From Carboxylicivirga fragile (GTDB taxonomy: Bacteria > Bacteroidota > Bacteroidia > Bacteroidales > Marinilabiliaceae), in the NCBI GenBank assembly GCA_025499625.1, contig JAFMVD010000059.1, forward strand, positions 1 through 34,415: DNA of 34,415 nucleotides. Direction: 5' to 3'. The notes beneath the pieces were generated by a model, which was not told the origin of the DNA, ran no database searches, and saw only the letters and a list, made by a program, of their open reading frames with translations. A program made the position numbers and the translations under genes. This document shows positions 17,101-24,904 of this stretch, in pieces. Numbering within the stretch: the first letter of the stretch is position 1; each line of letters starts with the position of its first letter.

Positions 17101-17335
17101 AACAAGTCGACAAGCGCAGTACCTTATTCCAATGGCTATTGCCTTAGCCTACGGGGTATTCTTTGGCACCTTCTTTATTCTAACACTCTTTCCCGTAATG
17201 ATCTATTTCTTGAATGATGTAAATAGAATTATTAAATGGGTGAGAACTGGTGTTAAGCCTTCGGCTGAAGAAGTAGAAAGTGCGATTATATACGCCAAAC
17301 GCGAACTTGATTCGCAGTCTGACAATAACGAATAA
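14147..17335 (+). CDS. RND efflux pump, drug/hydrophobe (HAE) type
   Basis: This is a 1062-residue inner-membrane RND transporter of full length. After a TM1 of about 20 residues, the first periplasmic part carries the VSYPGASPIEMEEGITSRVE segment typical of this superfamily. TM4 has VIGIIVDDGIVIAENIFSHF, with the paired Asp of the proton relay, and TM10-11 has SGVIVNDAVVFLSKYNILL. It lacks the CzcA/CusA-type NGATDVRRVRS motif seen in the pump at 1306-4416, so an organic substrate (drug, bile-like compound or fatty acid) is more likely than a metal. It lies between adaptor and channel genes (14 nt and 11 nt gaps), giving a self-contained operon. The exact substrate cannot be inferred. Confidence 0.92.
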   Translation: MRKIVETFVKYPFYANLIVFILVVAGGISFASMSKAFFPERESKSIFVTVSYPGASPIEMEEGITSRVEEAIRGIAGIKEITSTSSENLARVTIETTGKFDIDETLTEVKNAVDGITSMPVSAERPIVFKRRSTTPAMRLGLSGNMDLMELKQLAYEIEDDFLSSGYMSQLSFNGIPATEISIEISEENLIRYGITLDQVSNTVRQTNRDVSSGIIKNDDRMIYIRSRNRTVDTKIIENTVIKSQDDGAIVRIKDVGKVKLQFEDVPNRSYLNGKPAISIMVNKLITEDLQDISEYIDVYVEEFNALYPNAELTVSFDFMEMLNSRISLLYKNGLMGLLLVVIVLALFLSFRLSLWVAWGIPASFLAMFIVANLYGLTINMISLFGMILVIGIIVDDGIVIAENIFSHFERGKSPHRAAIDGTMEVLPAVTTSVTTTILAFMPLFFIIGNMEFLFEMAFVVVFSLAFSLIEAFFVLPAHISSPTILKRNTNNVSFGNRVRNRLEKMVSFLRDRMYGRFLKFILKWRYPALAVPSAAIMITAGLFAGGLIKSTFFPSIPPDDFNINVAFTPGEGEKQTYEALLRFEQAAWDINQELKEQYNDTSDFIIYTYLNTGSSFSGEERGTHAGHIAVNLRNLERSPVSSFEIATMVRKKIGIVPGADKFTVAGRNRWGSPIEISLLSNNQQEIENATEMLKGELKKISVLTEVVDNNALGAQEIKIKLKPKAYFLGLNDFMILNQVRSSFFGSQAQRLQQGKDEMRVWVRYPPEDREQFSQLEKLKIVTAQGEYPLKELVDYEISRGPVSINRFNGKKDIRVKADLVNPTTPVPPIQEYITDSIMPKVMAQNAGIRYIYQGQQKNAQENMDSMKATFIPAFALIIIIIMIHFKSVGQGFIIITMIPLGFLGAAWGHLIHGLPVSMLSVWGMVALSGVIVNDAVVFLSKYNILLKDGKKVYDAIFEAGVSRFRPIVLTTLTTTIGLYPIILETSRQAQYLIPMAIALAYGVFFGTFFILTLFPVMIYFLNDVNRIIKWVRTGVKPSAEEVESAIIYAKRELDSQSDNNE

Positions 17336-17346
17336 CAACACAAAAA

Positions 17347-18663
17347 ATGATTAATAGATCAAGATATCAACTCGTGCTACTTTCATTGCTTTTTATATGT
17401 TCTCATTTGATGAATGCGCAAAAGGCTATGACATTAAATGAAGCAATCCTGCAGGGTTTGATGAACAATTTCGAAATTCAGATTGGACAGAAGAACAATG
17501 AAATAAGCAGAGTTCAGAACACTTGGGGTAATGCCGGAAGATGGCCTTCTGTTAACCTGCAGGCGGGAATGAATAATTCACTTAACGACCGATTTGGAAC
17601 AACCAACGAAACAGGTTGGTTTTCAGCAGGTGTGGCAGTTAACTGGGTACTATTTGATGGTTTTGCAGTTAGAATACGCAAACACCGATTAGACGACCTG
17701 GAAAAAATGAGCGATGGTAATGCTGCAATAGTTGTTGAAAATACGATTCAGGCCATCATACTCGGATACAACAAAGCCCTCTTGGAAAAAGAACGCTTGA
17801 ATGTGTTTGAGTCAGTAATGAAACTTTCGAAGGACAGGTACGATTACATACAGCACAAATTTGACTTGGGAGCCGGAAGTTCGTACGAAGTTTTGCAGGC
17901 AAAAGGTGACTGGCTAACGGATAAAACAAATTTCTTAAATCAAGAAATGACCTTACGATCAGCTAAGCGCCTATTGAGCTATTTGTTAGCACTGCCGCCA
18001 GAAACAGATTTTGAATTAACCAGTCCTTTGGAACCAGGCTTAATGGATTACCAATTGGCAGTTATCAAAGACAAAATGGAGGTAGAAAACAGAACACTCC
18101 AAAACCAGTACCTAAACCTGGCGGTACTCGACAAAGCAATTGCCTTGGAGCAAAGTGCAAGATACCCTCGTTTATCATTAGGCACTGGCATTTCAACCAA
18201 CTATTATCCCGATGCATTAAATACCAATGAGTCGGCTGCTGCCTTAAGTGGTTCCTATTCTTTATATGCTAATCTGGCTCTCTCCTACAATGTATTTGAT
18301 GGCAATCGAGTGAATCGAAACATTGAAATAGCCCGCATTCAAAAAGAAATAGGCACCATTCAACTGGATGATGTAAAATCGCGATTGGTTAATCAACTTT
18401 ATGATTTCTACGATTTGTACAATGTTCGAAAAGAGTTGTACTTATTACAGGTCGAAAACCTGGAAACAGCTCAGCTAAATCTAGAGATTTCAACGGAAAA
18501 GTACCGCAATGGCGCCATTACTTCTTTCGACTTTAGAAATACGCAACGCTCCTACCTGGAAACCGCATTAAGACAGGTTCAATCCATTTATAACCTAATT
18601 GATGCCAATACTAACATTGTGCGTATTACAGGCGGTATTATTTCGGAGTATGATCAACCGTAA
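17347..18663 (+). CDS. TolC-family outer-membrane channel of the drug RND operon
   Basis: This 438-residue outer-membrane efflux protein completes the operon. It has a signal peptide (hydrophobic residues 9-22, cleavage near NAQ). The classic duplicated TolC plan follows, opening with MTLNEAILQGLMNNFEIQIG and showing long alpha-helical hairpins and beta segments (GWFSAGVAVNWVLFDGF and YSLYANLALSYNVFDGNRVN as the two equivalent strand regions). Length is typical. It is only distantly like the shorter channel at 134-1309, which suggests two independent efflux machines rather than a recent duplication. A strong terminator follows 26 nt after the stop codon. Confidence 0.9.
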   Translation: MINRSRYQLVLLSLLFICSHLMNAQKAMTLNEAILQGLMNNFEIQIGQKNNEISRVQNTWGNAGRWPSVNLQAGMNNSLNDRFGTTNETGWFSAGVAVNWVLFDGFAVRIRKHRLDDLEKMSDGNAAIVVENTIQAIILGYNKALLEKERLNVFESVMKLSKDRYDYIQHKFDLGAGSSYEVLQAKGDWLTDKTNFLNQEMTLRSAKRLLSYLLALPPETDFELTSPLEPGLMDYQLAVIKDKMEVENRTLQNQYLNLAVLDKAIALEQSARYPRLSLGTGISTNYYPDALNTNESAAALSGSYSLYANLALSYNVFDGNRVNRNIEIARIQKEIGTIQLDDVKSRLVNQLYDFYDLYNVRKELYLLQVENLETAQLNLEISTEKYRNGAITSFDFRNTQRSYLETALRQVQSIYNLIDANTNIVRITGGIISEYDQP

Positions 18664-18689
18664 GCAGACGATAAAACAATATATAAAAC

Positions 18690-18722
18690 GGCAGGCAGTA
18701 TAATTGTCTGCCATTTTCTTTT
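18690..18722. terminator. Bidirectional rho-independent terminator
   Basis: GGCAGGCA-GTATAAT-TGTCTGCC forms an 8-bp stem (one G/T pair) with a 7-nt loop. On the plus strand it is followed by ATTTTCTTTT, ending the RND operon. On the minus strand it is followed by GTTTTATATATTGTTTTAT, so it can also serve the phosphatase gene ending at 18737. Confidence 0.8.
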
Positions 18723-18736
18723 AGTAGATAACACAC

Positions 18737-19618
18737 CTATTTATAATCCATCGACACAATGCACATAGCCAGATCCATATTCTTTGAAAAAACCACACCT
18801 TGGTGATTCATAAAAGTTGATTCCACATTATTCAACTCTAGTTCTTCTCCCCTAATGTTACTCACCCAAAAACCAAGCTCTTTAAATATGCATGCAGTAG
18901 CTGCGTAGTCCCATATGCTTCCACCACCATTCTGCTTTTTTGGGAATTTGAAATAACAAGCATTTTTGTTTTCCAATACAGCAATGGCATTCATTACAGC
19001 TCCGGCTTGACTATGTACTTCAACTCCAGTCATTCCATTTTTACAGGCAAAATCATCAAGCAATAGCATGCTCTTTGCATAATTGGTGTGCTTCAGAAAA
19101 CTTCGATCACAAAACAAACGTAATGGACCTGAATTATCACCAGTCTTCTCTGGTGTCCAGGATATACCATTGCGCCATACACCAATGCCCTTAATTGCCT
19201 TATACGATATCTGATTTACCGGATCACACACAATTCCAAGCTGAGGAATACCTGCTTGAGAAAGCAAAGCTATGGAAACAGCAAATCCTTCTTTTCCTTC
19301 AGTAAAAAGCAATGTACCATCCAATGGATCAATGCACCAGAAATAATCTTTCACAAGCCGAGAATTATCATCCGAACTTTCTTCGGCCAACAAACCCAAA
19401 TCATATTGCTTGATGCTTGACAACAAAGCTTCAACAATTAATCGTTGACTCTCAAGATCTACCTCAGTAAATACCTGCGAAGCAATGCTATCGCCACCAA
19501 GCTTACTTTGTACACCAATCAGCTTATACTGTTGTGACTTGATATAAACACCTACCTCCTTAGCTACTATAGCCGCCATATCAGCAAGATGTTCAAGCAC
19601 TGTATTGGATAACTCCAT
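18737..19618 (-). CDS. Inositol monophosphatase/CysQ-family phosphatase
   Basis: This is a Mg-dependent sugar or nucleotide phosphatase of about 293 residues in the IMPase superfamily. The metal-binding motifs are in order: LLAEES (Glu79-Glu80), WCIDPLDGTLLFTEG (DPLDGT at 97-102) and, near residue 230, GGSIWDYAATACI (the WDxAA block). The substrate could be PAP (CysQ-like), inositol phosphate or another sugar phosphate; the motifs do not separate these. The frame opens with GTG at 19621, but the ATG at 19618 shares its A with the TGA of the upstream kinase (TGATG), which is the more likely coupled start. It ends beside the shared terminator. Confidence 0.85.
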   Translation of the reverse strand: MELSNTVLEHLADMAAIVAKEVGVYIKSQQYKLIGVQSKLGGDSIASQVFTEVDLESQRLIVEALLSSIKQYDLGLLAEESSDDNSRLVKDYFWCIDPLDGTLLFTEGKEGFAVSIALLSQAGIPQLGIVCDPVNQISYKAIKGIGVWRNGISWTPEKTGDNSGPLRLFCDRSFLKHTNYAKSMLLLDDFACKNGMTGVEVHSQAGAVMNAIAVLENKNACYFKFPKKQNGGGSIWDYAATACIFKELGFWVSNIRGEELELNNVESTFMNHQGVVFSKNMDLAMCIVSMDYK

Positions 19619-20598
19619 CACAATTTAATATTAAGTTCCTTAATTACTTTTCGAGCCATCTTTTCACTATAACTATTAATCTTCCAATGATCGGGACTCC
19701 ATCCTTTCAAGAAACGATGAAAATCAGTCCAGGCATAAGGATATAATGAGCGCCATTCTTTTTCTAGCTCCTCAAAATTCACGACATTACCTATGCGCTC
19801 TAATGCGTCTTTTAAAGCAGCGAAATAATGATCCAGTAATGGTTTTTCATATTGTTTGCACTCTTCCTCATAGATGCAACTACCAATAAAGTAGGCCACA
19901 TCTTTCATGCCGCATCCTCCACCGACATATTGAAAATCGACAGCAGCAACACTATTATTAGTTGAGAAACAAAAATTAGCCAGCTTTGCATCCCCATGCA
20001 CCAAACTTAAGTACTTAGCAGTATTTAATTTCTCATCCACCAATGGTGCGGCTTCCTTTAAAAGTGGATCATCCATCACCTCCAATTCATCGGGACGAGT
20101 TGCCAGATGCCAATAAGTACCAACTTCCCATAAGTCATCGGGTTTCTCCATTAAAAAGGTAGCATGAAAATTGGCCAACCACGTCAAGCAAGTATGCATA
20201 TCTTCCATCGAAACCGATGTTTTTCGAAGGTCAAAACCACTTTCGTTTAAATCCTCAAGTACAATTAACACTTCATCATTCGATGTTTCTACGTGGTAAC
20301 ATTTCGGTACCCGACATGTATCATCACATTGAGAACTATACTTTTCATACCAGGCAGTTTCTACTTCATATGACTTTACCTTTCGTTGATGTGAAAAATC
20401 CGTATTCCATCCTCGCGGATGATTACTTGCATTGGGGAACTTAACATGTTTTACAATCATTTGCTTGAAGCCTGCACCATCAACATTGTATCTAACAATC
20501 TCACCATATCCACTCCACAAGGACTGCACCACTTCAAGCTTTTTATTAATCGAAACGCCAATGGCACTCTCTATCTTTTTACTCGTTAAATCATCCAT
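19618..20598 (-). CDS. Ecdysteroid-kinase-like / aminoglycoside phosphotransferase-fold kinase
   Basis: This is a cytoplasmic kinase of about 326 residues in the APH/EcKinase (DUF1679-like) group. Visible motifs are [12 protein letters not shown] (near 76-87, typical of EcKL proteins), [14 protein letters not shown] (hinge), the catalytic loop [10 protein letters not shown] (HGD at 201-203) and the metal-binding VDFQYVGGG (DFQ at 221-223). The frame extends to a TTG at 20613, but the ATG at 20598 is preferred. It also gives sensible spacing to the promoter at 20627-20657. The substrate is probably a small hydroxylated molecule (inference). The stop overlaps the phosphatase start, so kinase and phosphatase are made together and may act on related compounds. 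Confidence 0.82.
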   Translation of the reverse strand: MDDLTSKKIESAIGVSINKKLEVVQSLWSGYGEIVRYNVDGAGFKQMIVKHVKFPNASNHPRGWNTDFSHQRKVKSYEVETAWYEKYSSQCDDTCRVPKCYHVETSNDEVLIVLEDLNESGFDLRKTSVSMEDMHTCLTWLANFHATFLMEKPDDLWEVGTYWHLATRPDELEVMDDPLLKEAAPLVDEKLNTAKYLSLVHGDAKLANFCFSTNNSVAAVDFQYVGGGCGMKDVAYFIGSCIYEEECKQYEKPLLDHYFAALKDALERIGNVVNFEELEKEWRSLYPYAWTDFHRFLKGWSPDHWKINSYSEKMARKVIKELNIKL

Positions 20599-20626
20599 GA
20601 ATTTATTCCTCAATTAGAATTTATCA

Positions 20627-20657
20627 CAAAGATAAGTATCAACTTAAGCCCTACAAA
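20627..20657 (-). promoter_or_regulatory. Consensus Bacteroidota promoter for the kinase-phosphatase operon
   Basis: The minus strand reads TTTG (20657-20654), a 19-nt spacer, then TATCTTTG (20634-20627). That is a full match to the TTTG-N19-TAnnTTTG primary sigma-factor promoter. The kinase ATG lies 28 nt further on. Confidence 0.7.
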
Positions 20658-20830
20658 GTGCCTTCACTGAAATTAAGTTCATTTTTAAAAGTCTTAATTT
20701 CTTGAAAAAGTAAAAAGTATACAACAAACAGTAATTAGTCGTATTATTATAAAACCTACATATGACACTTTTGTATTGTCCAACTATAAGAAAAATTGAA
20801 CAATAGCATATTCTAAAATGCTTAACTAAA

Positions 20831-21961
20831 ATGAAAATTAACAAAAAGATTAAAATGACCTTTATAATACTATTTGCACTAATAGCCAGCTTAACGCTTA
20901 TAACACTAATCTTTCTGAAAACGTCTCCTCAGTTTGGAGCAAGTAAGAAAGAAATACTGATGGCTGGTGTAGCTGCATCGCCCAATCATAAAGATGGCGT
21001 ATTTCAGAATGCAATGCCAACAGAAGTTATGACGGGCTTCGAATGGAGCTCCTTACCACAGTATTTCACTAATGGTAATAAAGTGCCTCAAACGATTCTT
21101 CCGATGAAGCCAATAAACCTAAAAGCGGAGCCAACATTGGCAGATTCAATAACACGTGTAACTTGGCTGGGCCATTCGGCTGCTTTGATAGAGATAGATG
21201 GGAAAAAGCTATTGCTTGATCCAATGCTTGGTGAAGTACCATCCCCTCACCCACTACTAGGTTCAAAACGCTTTGACAATACAGTTCCAGTCAATTTGGA
21301 TGAACTAGATACCATTGATGCCGTCATTATTTCTCATGATCATTACGATCATCTTGATTATGGCAGTATCATGAAGCTGAAGGACAAAACAACTCACTTT
21401 TATGTACCGCTAGGTGTTAAAGCACATTTATTAAGCTGGAATATTGCTCCTGAGAAAGTCACAGAACTAGATTGGTGGGAAACCGTTAATGTAGATAAAA
21501 TAAAACTAACTACAGCTCCAGCTCGTCATTTCTCTGGGCGCGGATTAAACGATAGAAACAGTACGCTCTGGTGCTCATGGATAATTGAAGGAACATCAAG
21601 TAAAGTATATTTTAGTGGCGACAGCGGTTATGGTAACCACTTCAAAGAAATTGGTGAAAAATACGGCCCTTTTGATTTAGCTTTGGTAGAGTGTGGTCAA
21701 TACAATGAGCAATGGTCTAAAATTCATATGATGCCCGAAGAGACCGTTACAGCAGGTGCTGATTTGAATGCCAAACTAGTTTTACCAATTCATTGGGGAG
21801 CTTATAAGCTGGCACTACACGACTGGGATGATCCCATCAAGCGTGCATACAAAGCCGCGCAAATACAATGTGTAAATTTAACAACACCACAGATTGGAGA
21901 GCCAATTATTTTAAAATCTGAAATCTGGCCAAAAGAAACTTGGTGGGTGCAAAAGAATTAG
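20831..21961 (+). CDS. Membrane-anchored metallo-beta-lactamase-fold hydrolase (UlaG/NAPE-PLD-like)
   Basis: This is a 376-residue protein with an N-terminal TM anchor (about 10-29), so the enzyme domain probably faces the periplasm. The MBL fold starts with RVTWLGHSAALIEIDGKKLL. The metal site is complete: SHDHYDH at 168-174 (HxHxDH), RHFSGRG, YFSGDSGYG and the final LPIHWGAY. The WLGHS opening and PARHFSGR block resemble the NAPE-PLD/UlaG branch (phospholipase D-like or lactonase), not beta-lactamases or RNase Z. The substrate could be a phospholipid or a lactone. It is divergent from the kinase operon and followed by noncoding, repeat-rich DNA. No clear promoter or terminator was identified. 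Confidence 0.85.
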   Translation: MKINKKIKMTFIILFALIASLTLITLIFLKTSPQFGASKKEILMAGVAASPNHKDGVFQNAMPTEVMTGFEWSSLPQYFTNGNKVPQTILPMKPINLKAEPTLADSITRVTWLGHSAALIEIDGKKLLLDPMLGEVPSPHPLLGSKRFDNTVPVNLDELDTIDAVIISHDHYDHLDYGSIMKLKDKTTHFYVPLGVKAHLLSWNIAPEKVTELDWWETVNVDKIKLTTAPARHFSGRGLNDRNSTLWCSWIIEGTSSKVYFSGDSGYGNHFKEIGEKYGPFDLALVECGQYNEQWSKIHMMPEETVTAGADLNAKLVLPIHWGAYKLALHDWDDPIKRAYKAAQIQCVNLTTPQIGEPIILKSEIWPKETWWVQKN

Positions 21962-22016
21962 ACATTTTGAACATTGAAAAAAATGGATCAATTCGTATGC
22001 TTATTGATAAGATTTA

Positions 22017-22199
22017 TTAATAATGAGTAATAATATGAATATGGTCTTCTACTCCTCCAATTCTATATAAATGACAGTTCTTATTTTTTAATATACCCCA
22101 AATGTATTTAAAAAGATCTTCCCGATCCGGAGTCAAAGTTTTTTGGTGATTTTTTGTTGAGAATACTATTTGATAGAGGATCTGAGTATAGGTTGTCAT
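22017..22199 (-). pseudogene. Truncated REP-associated tyrosine transposase (Y1/IS200-like)
   Basis: The 60-residue frame matches only the N-terminal part of a Y1 transposase of about 150 residues: YTQILYQIVFSTKNHQKTL, then GGVEDHIHIITHY with the HUH metal motif (HIH). It then stops, and I find no continuation with the catalytic Tyr helix in the following 60 nt. It is thus a decayed RAYT. Hairpins of the REP type lie immediately upstream (22211-22347), as expected for such loci. It differs in sequence from the intact copy at 33588-34043. Confidence 0.75.
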
Positions 22200-22210
22200 A
22201 GTCTAGAATC

Positions 22211-22347
22211 TTAGAACTGATTGATTATTAGTAGTTCTAAAAAGATAAGAAGAAAATTGCAATTCAACCACGTTGCGGTTGCTATTTATTTGACTTCTTT
22301 TCCCGGATTTTATCCGGTACTATTCACATCAATCCCCGTTGGGGATT
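22211..22347. repeat. Cluster of REP-like hairpins beside the decayed transposase
   Basis: Four hairpins lie in 137 nt: TTAGAACT..AGTTCTAA (22211-22240, 14-nt loop); CAACCAC-GTT-GCGGTTG (22265-22281, one mismatch); CCGGAT-TTT-ATCCGG (22303-22317); AATCCCC-GTT-GGGGATT (22331-22347). The last three have 3-nt loops. The region 21962-22743 has no other gene; besides this cluster it holds the pseudogene, a terminator and a long palindrome. Confidence 0.7.
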
Positions 22348-22566
22348 TATAAAGCTCTTTAACTTACTCCTTTAGTTGTAAAACATAATCTATTTAAACT
22401 GATGAAGGCATTGATGGTCACACAATATGTTTTGTATGCCCATTTTGAAAAATTGCTAATAGAATTAATGATTCCAATTTCATTAAAACGAAATACTTTC
22501 CCATAACAATTTAAGTGATTCAAGTTGATTGACCAAGAATCACGTCTTAAGAAACTTATTAAAACA

Positions 22567-22592
22567 AAAAAGAGGACATAAACTCCTCTTTT
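22567..22592 (-). terminator. Probable terminator downstream of nhaA
   Basis: On the minus strand AAAAGAGGA-GTTTATG-TCCTCTTTT forms a 9-bp stem followed by TTGTTTTAA. It lies about 150 nt past the nhaA stop codon. On the plus strand the T run is also present, so it may work both ways. Confidence 0.5.
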
Positions 22593-22611
22593 GTATTTTC
22601 AGTATCATACT

Positions 22612-22746
22612 GTATTATACCAATTGTATGTCAAAATGCGCTGAAAGCCATTTTGCTCATTATCCCGATATTTATCGGGAGTAAATGCCGAGACATAATC
22701 AAAGCGCCTAAGTTTTAAGGCGCATTTTGATTAGTAGTCGGTATTA
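22612..22746. repeat. Long nested palindrome at the 3' end of nhaA (TAATRCCGAT family, copy B)
   Basis: The right half is a hairpin: AATGCCGA (22684-22691) against TCGGTATT (22738-22745), with TAATCAAA..GCGCC against GGCGCATTTTGATTA inside. To its left lie ATTATACCAA and TCAAAATGCGC, which match the right arm as a second, larger inverted repeat, and CCCGAT-ATTT-ATCGGG (22664-22679), a small hairpin between them. The end overlaps the nhaA stop codon. Confidence 0.6.
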
Positions 22747-24123
22747 TTTCTCAACAGCCGATTTTCTTTCTTCATCCTTACGCAATGAATACTTAAGAAT
22801 ATAGAAACCTGCCAAACCAGCAAGGATAGAACCTACAAAGATTCCGATCTTAGCTTGATTCAATAAATCCGCATCCATCTTAAATGCAAGTGATGCAATA
22901 AATATTGACATGGTAAAACCAATACCTCCTAACAAGGCCAAACCCAGGAAGGATAACCATGATGAATGACGAGGTTTAACGGCAATACCGGTACGCACTG
23001 CTATCCATGAGAATAAGGTAATACCAATGGCTTTACCAAAGATTAAACTAAATGCAATGGCTAATGAAAGTGTTGTAAATACCTCTCCACCACCTTCACC
23101 GTGATGTATTAGAGTAACACCAGCATTGGACAAAGCAAAAACAGGTAGTACGAAAATACCAATGAAGCCATGAAATTGATGCTCTATTTTCTGTAAAGGA
23201 CTTTGTACTGTTTTTACACCTGCTTCAATTTCATTAATAGCATATAGCTGGTCATCGGTAAGTACACGCTTATTAGGGCTTCTTCGTAACGATTCGAAAC
23301 GACGCATACCATTACTCACTCTACCAACAAAATCGTCTACCAACACTTTTGGTCGCGCAGGTATTGTTAAAGCAATTAAGACACCCGCAATAGTACAGTG
23401 AATACCCGTCCCTGGTCCATCAACACCCGACTGCAAGAATAAATACCAAATAATAAAACCAAGGAAAGTATATATCTTAAGGTTCTGAATATTACGTAAG
23501 TTAGCAATTACCAACACACCTAAAAGCAAGAACGCAATCAATAAGTTCATCCAGTTTAAATCGCCACCATAAAAGAAAGCGATGACTAAAACTGCACCTA
23601 AATCATCAACAATAGCCAAAGCCGTTAAAAACACTTTAAGAGCCAAAGGAACACGCTTACCAAGCAAAGCTAAAATACCCAACGAGAAGGCGATATCTGT
23701 AGCCATTGGAATACCCCAACCACCTGCAGCATTTCCTTCGAAACCAAATGCAAAATAAAGTAAAACAGGCACCAACATACCGCCAATAGCAGCAAAAATA
23801 GGAAGCGAAGCTTGTTTAAATGAACTTAGCTCTCCAGCTAAAAACTCACGCTTAATTTCAAGCCCAACTACAAAGAAGAAAATGGCCATTAATCCATCAT
23901 TCACCCAGTGTTGAAGCCCTAATTTAATATCAAAAATTTCAGTAGCTACCTGTAATGGACTATGCCAAAAGTGATGATAAGAATCGTGACCTAGATTAGC
24001 CCATATAATTGCAGCCAATGTAGCCAGCATTAATAACGCACTACCACTACTAAAGAACTTAATAAATTGTTGGAAAGGATCGCCTTGTCGTCTGCGCCCA
24101 ATCGCACCTTGATTTGCACTCAT
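22744..24123 (-). CDS. nhaA: Na+/H+ antiporter NhaA
   Basis: This is a 459-residue inner-membrane antiporter that expels Na+ (or Li+) in exchange for protons. Family marks are clear: FFFVVGLEIKREFLAGELS (83-101), the ATDIAFSLGILALLG helix (141-155), the ion-binding pair Asp173-Asp174 in AIVDDLGAVLVIAFFY, and GGIGFTMSIFIASLAF near the C-terminus. It is somewhat longer than E. coli NhaA (388 residues), with extra loop sequence around 275-315 (RRFESLRRSPNKRVLTDDQL). It starts 16 nt after the MurU-like gene, so it may be the last gene of that operon. A palindrome overlaps its stop codon and a terminator follows. Confidence 0.96.
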   Translation of the reverse strand: MSANQGAIGRRRQGDPFQQFIKFFSSGSALLMLATLAAIIWANLGHDSYHHFWHSPLQVATEIFDIKLGLQHWVNDGLMAIFFFVVGLEIKREFLAGELSSFKQASLPIFAAIGGMLVPVLLYFAFGFEGNAAGGWGIPMATDIAFSLGILALLGKRVPLALKVFLTALAIVDDLGAVLVIAFFYGGDLNWMNLLIAFLLLGVLVIANLRNIQNLKIYTFLGFIIWYLFLQSGVDGPGTGIHCTIAGVLIALTIPARPKVLVDDFVGRVSNGMRRFESLRRSPNKRVLTDDQLYAINEIEAGVKTVQSPLQKIEHQFHGFIGIFVLPVFALSNAGVTLIHHGEGGGEVFTTLSLAIAFSLIFGKAIGITLFSWIAVRTGIAVKPRHSSWLSFLGLALLGGIGFTMSIFIASLAFKMDADLLNQAKIGIFVGSILAGLAGFYILKYSLRKDEERKSAVEK

Positions 24124-24139
24124 TTGTCTTATTTCTTAT

Positions 24140-24853
24140 TTAGTAATTCAATTCTGCTTCTCTTAATTTCTCAACTGTTCCAACGTCGAACCAACCATCC
24201 TCTTGGCTTAGTTCATATCCCCCAATACAATATTTCTTTCCCAAATCCAGATAAGTACTAATTATAGAAAATGGTTTTACCTCCCCCATCAAATCTAATA
24301 ATTCTGGCTCCACCATATGTATACCGCAAAAGCCATATTCCTTTGCAGCATCATATTCATTCACCCTGATCTCCTCTTTAGTCTTGACATTCTTCCATGC
24401 GCACAAACGCATGCTGTCATCAAATAGCAAATACCGCGATGTTTTACGCTGCTTTACCATTAAGGTTGCAAGATTTTTGGATTGCAGATGCGAATATATG
24501 AACATTTTTACATTTGTAGATACAACGATATCTGCATTTTGTATGAGTATGGGCTTATTTGGAATGAATAAAGATTTAGCTTTCAATAAGCCACCACCGG
24601 TATCAAGTAGGCAATCACTTTCATCCGAGATAAGTATCTCACAATCCCAGGTATTAGATTCGATATAGTTAATAATTTGATCTGCAAAGTGATGAACATT
24701 AATAACAATTCGCTCTACTCCCCCTGTAATCACATTATTAATAGCATGCCACAATAAGGGTTGCCCTTTAAATTCAACTAGTGCCTTAGGTTTTTTATTG
24801 GTAAGCGGTTGCAACCTGGTTCCCAAACCAGCTGCAAATATCATTGCATTCAT
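24140..24853 (-). CDS. MurU-like sugar-1-phosphate nucleotidyltransferase
   Basis: This is a 237-residue NTP-transferase. The nucleotide-binding signature is at the start (MIFAAGLGTRLQPLTNKKPK, residues 4-23), followed by ALVEFKGQPLLWHAI. The LIQNADIVVS segment replaces the usual NGD metal motif with NAD, and the end has DGWFDVGTVEKLREAE. The family converts sugar-1-phosphates to NDP-sugars. The AmgK-like kinase upstream on the same strand makes MurNAc-1-phosphate uridylyltransferase (MurU) the best reading, which would salvage MurNAc as UDP-MurNAc for peptidoglycan. Mannose- or glucose-1-phosphate activity cannot be excluded. Either the ATG at 24853 or the one at 24844 could be used. Confidence 0.82.
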   Translation of the reverse strand: MNAMIFAAGLGTRLQPLTNKKPKALVEFKGQPLLWHAINNVITGGVERIVINVHHFADQIINYIESNTWDCEILISDESDCLLDTGGGLLKAKSLFIPNKPILIQNADIVVSTNVKMFIYSHLQSKNLATLMVKQRKTSRYLLFDDSMRLCAWKNVKTKEEIRVNEYDAAKEYGFCGIHMVEPELLDLMGEVKPFSIISTYLDLGKKYCIGGYELSQEDGWFDVGTVEKLREAELNY

Positions 24854-24904
24854 AAATTGGTATTAAATCTCATCAACGGAGGTACGAATATAACGCATAA
24901 AACA

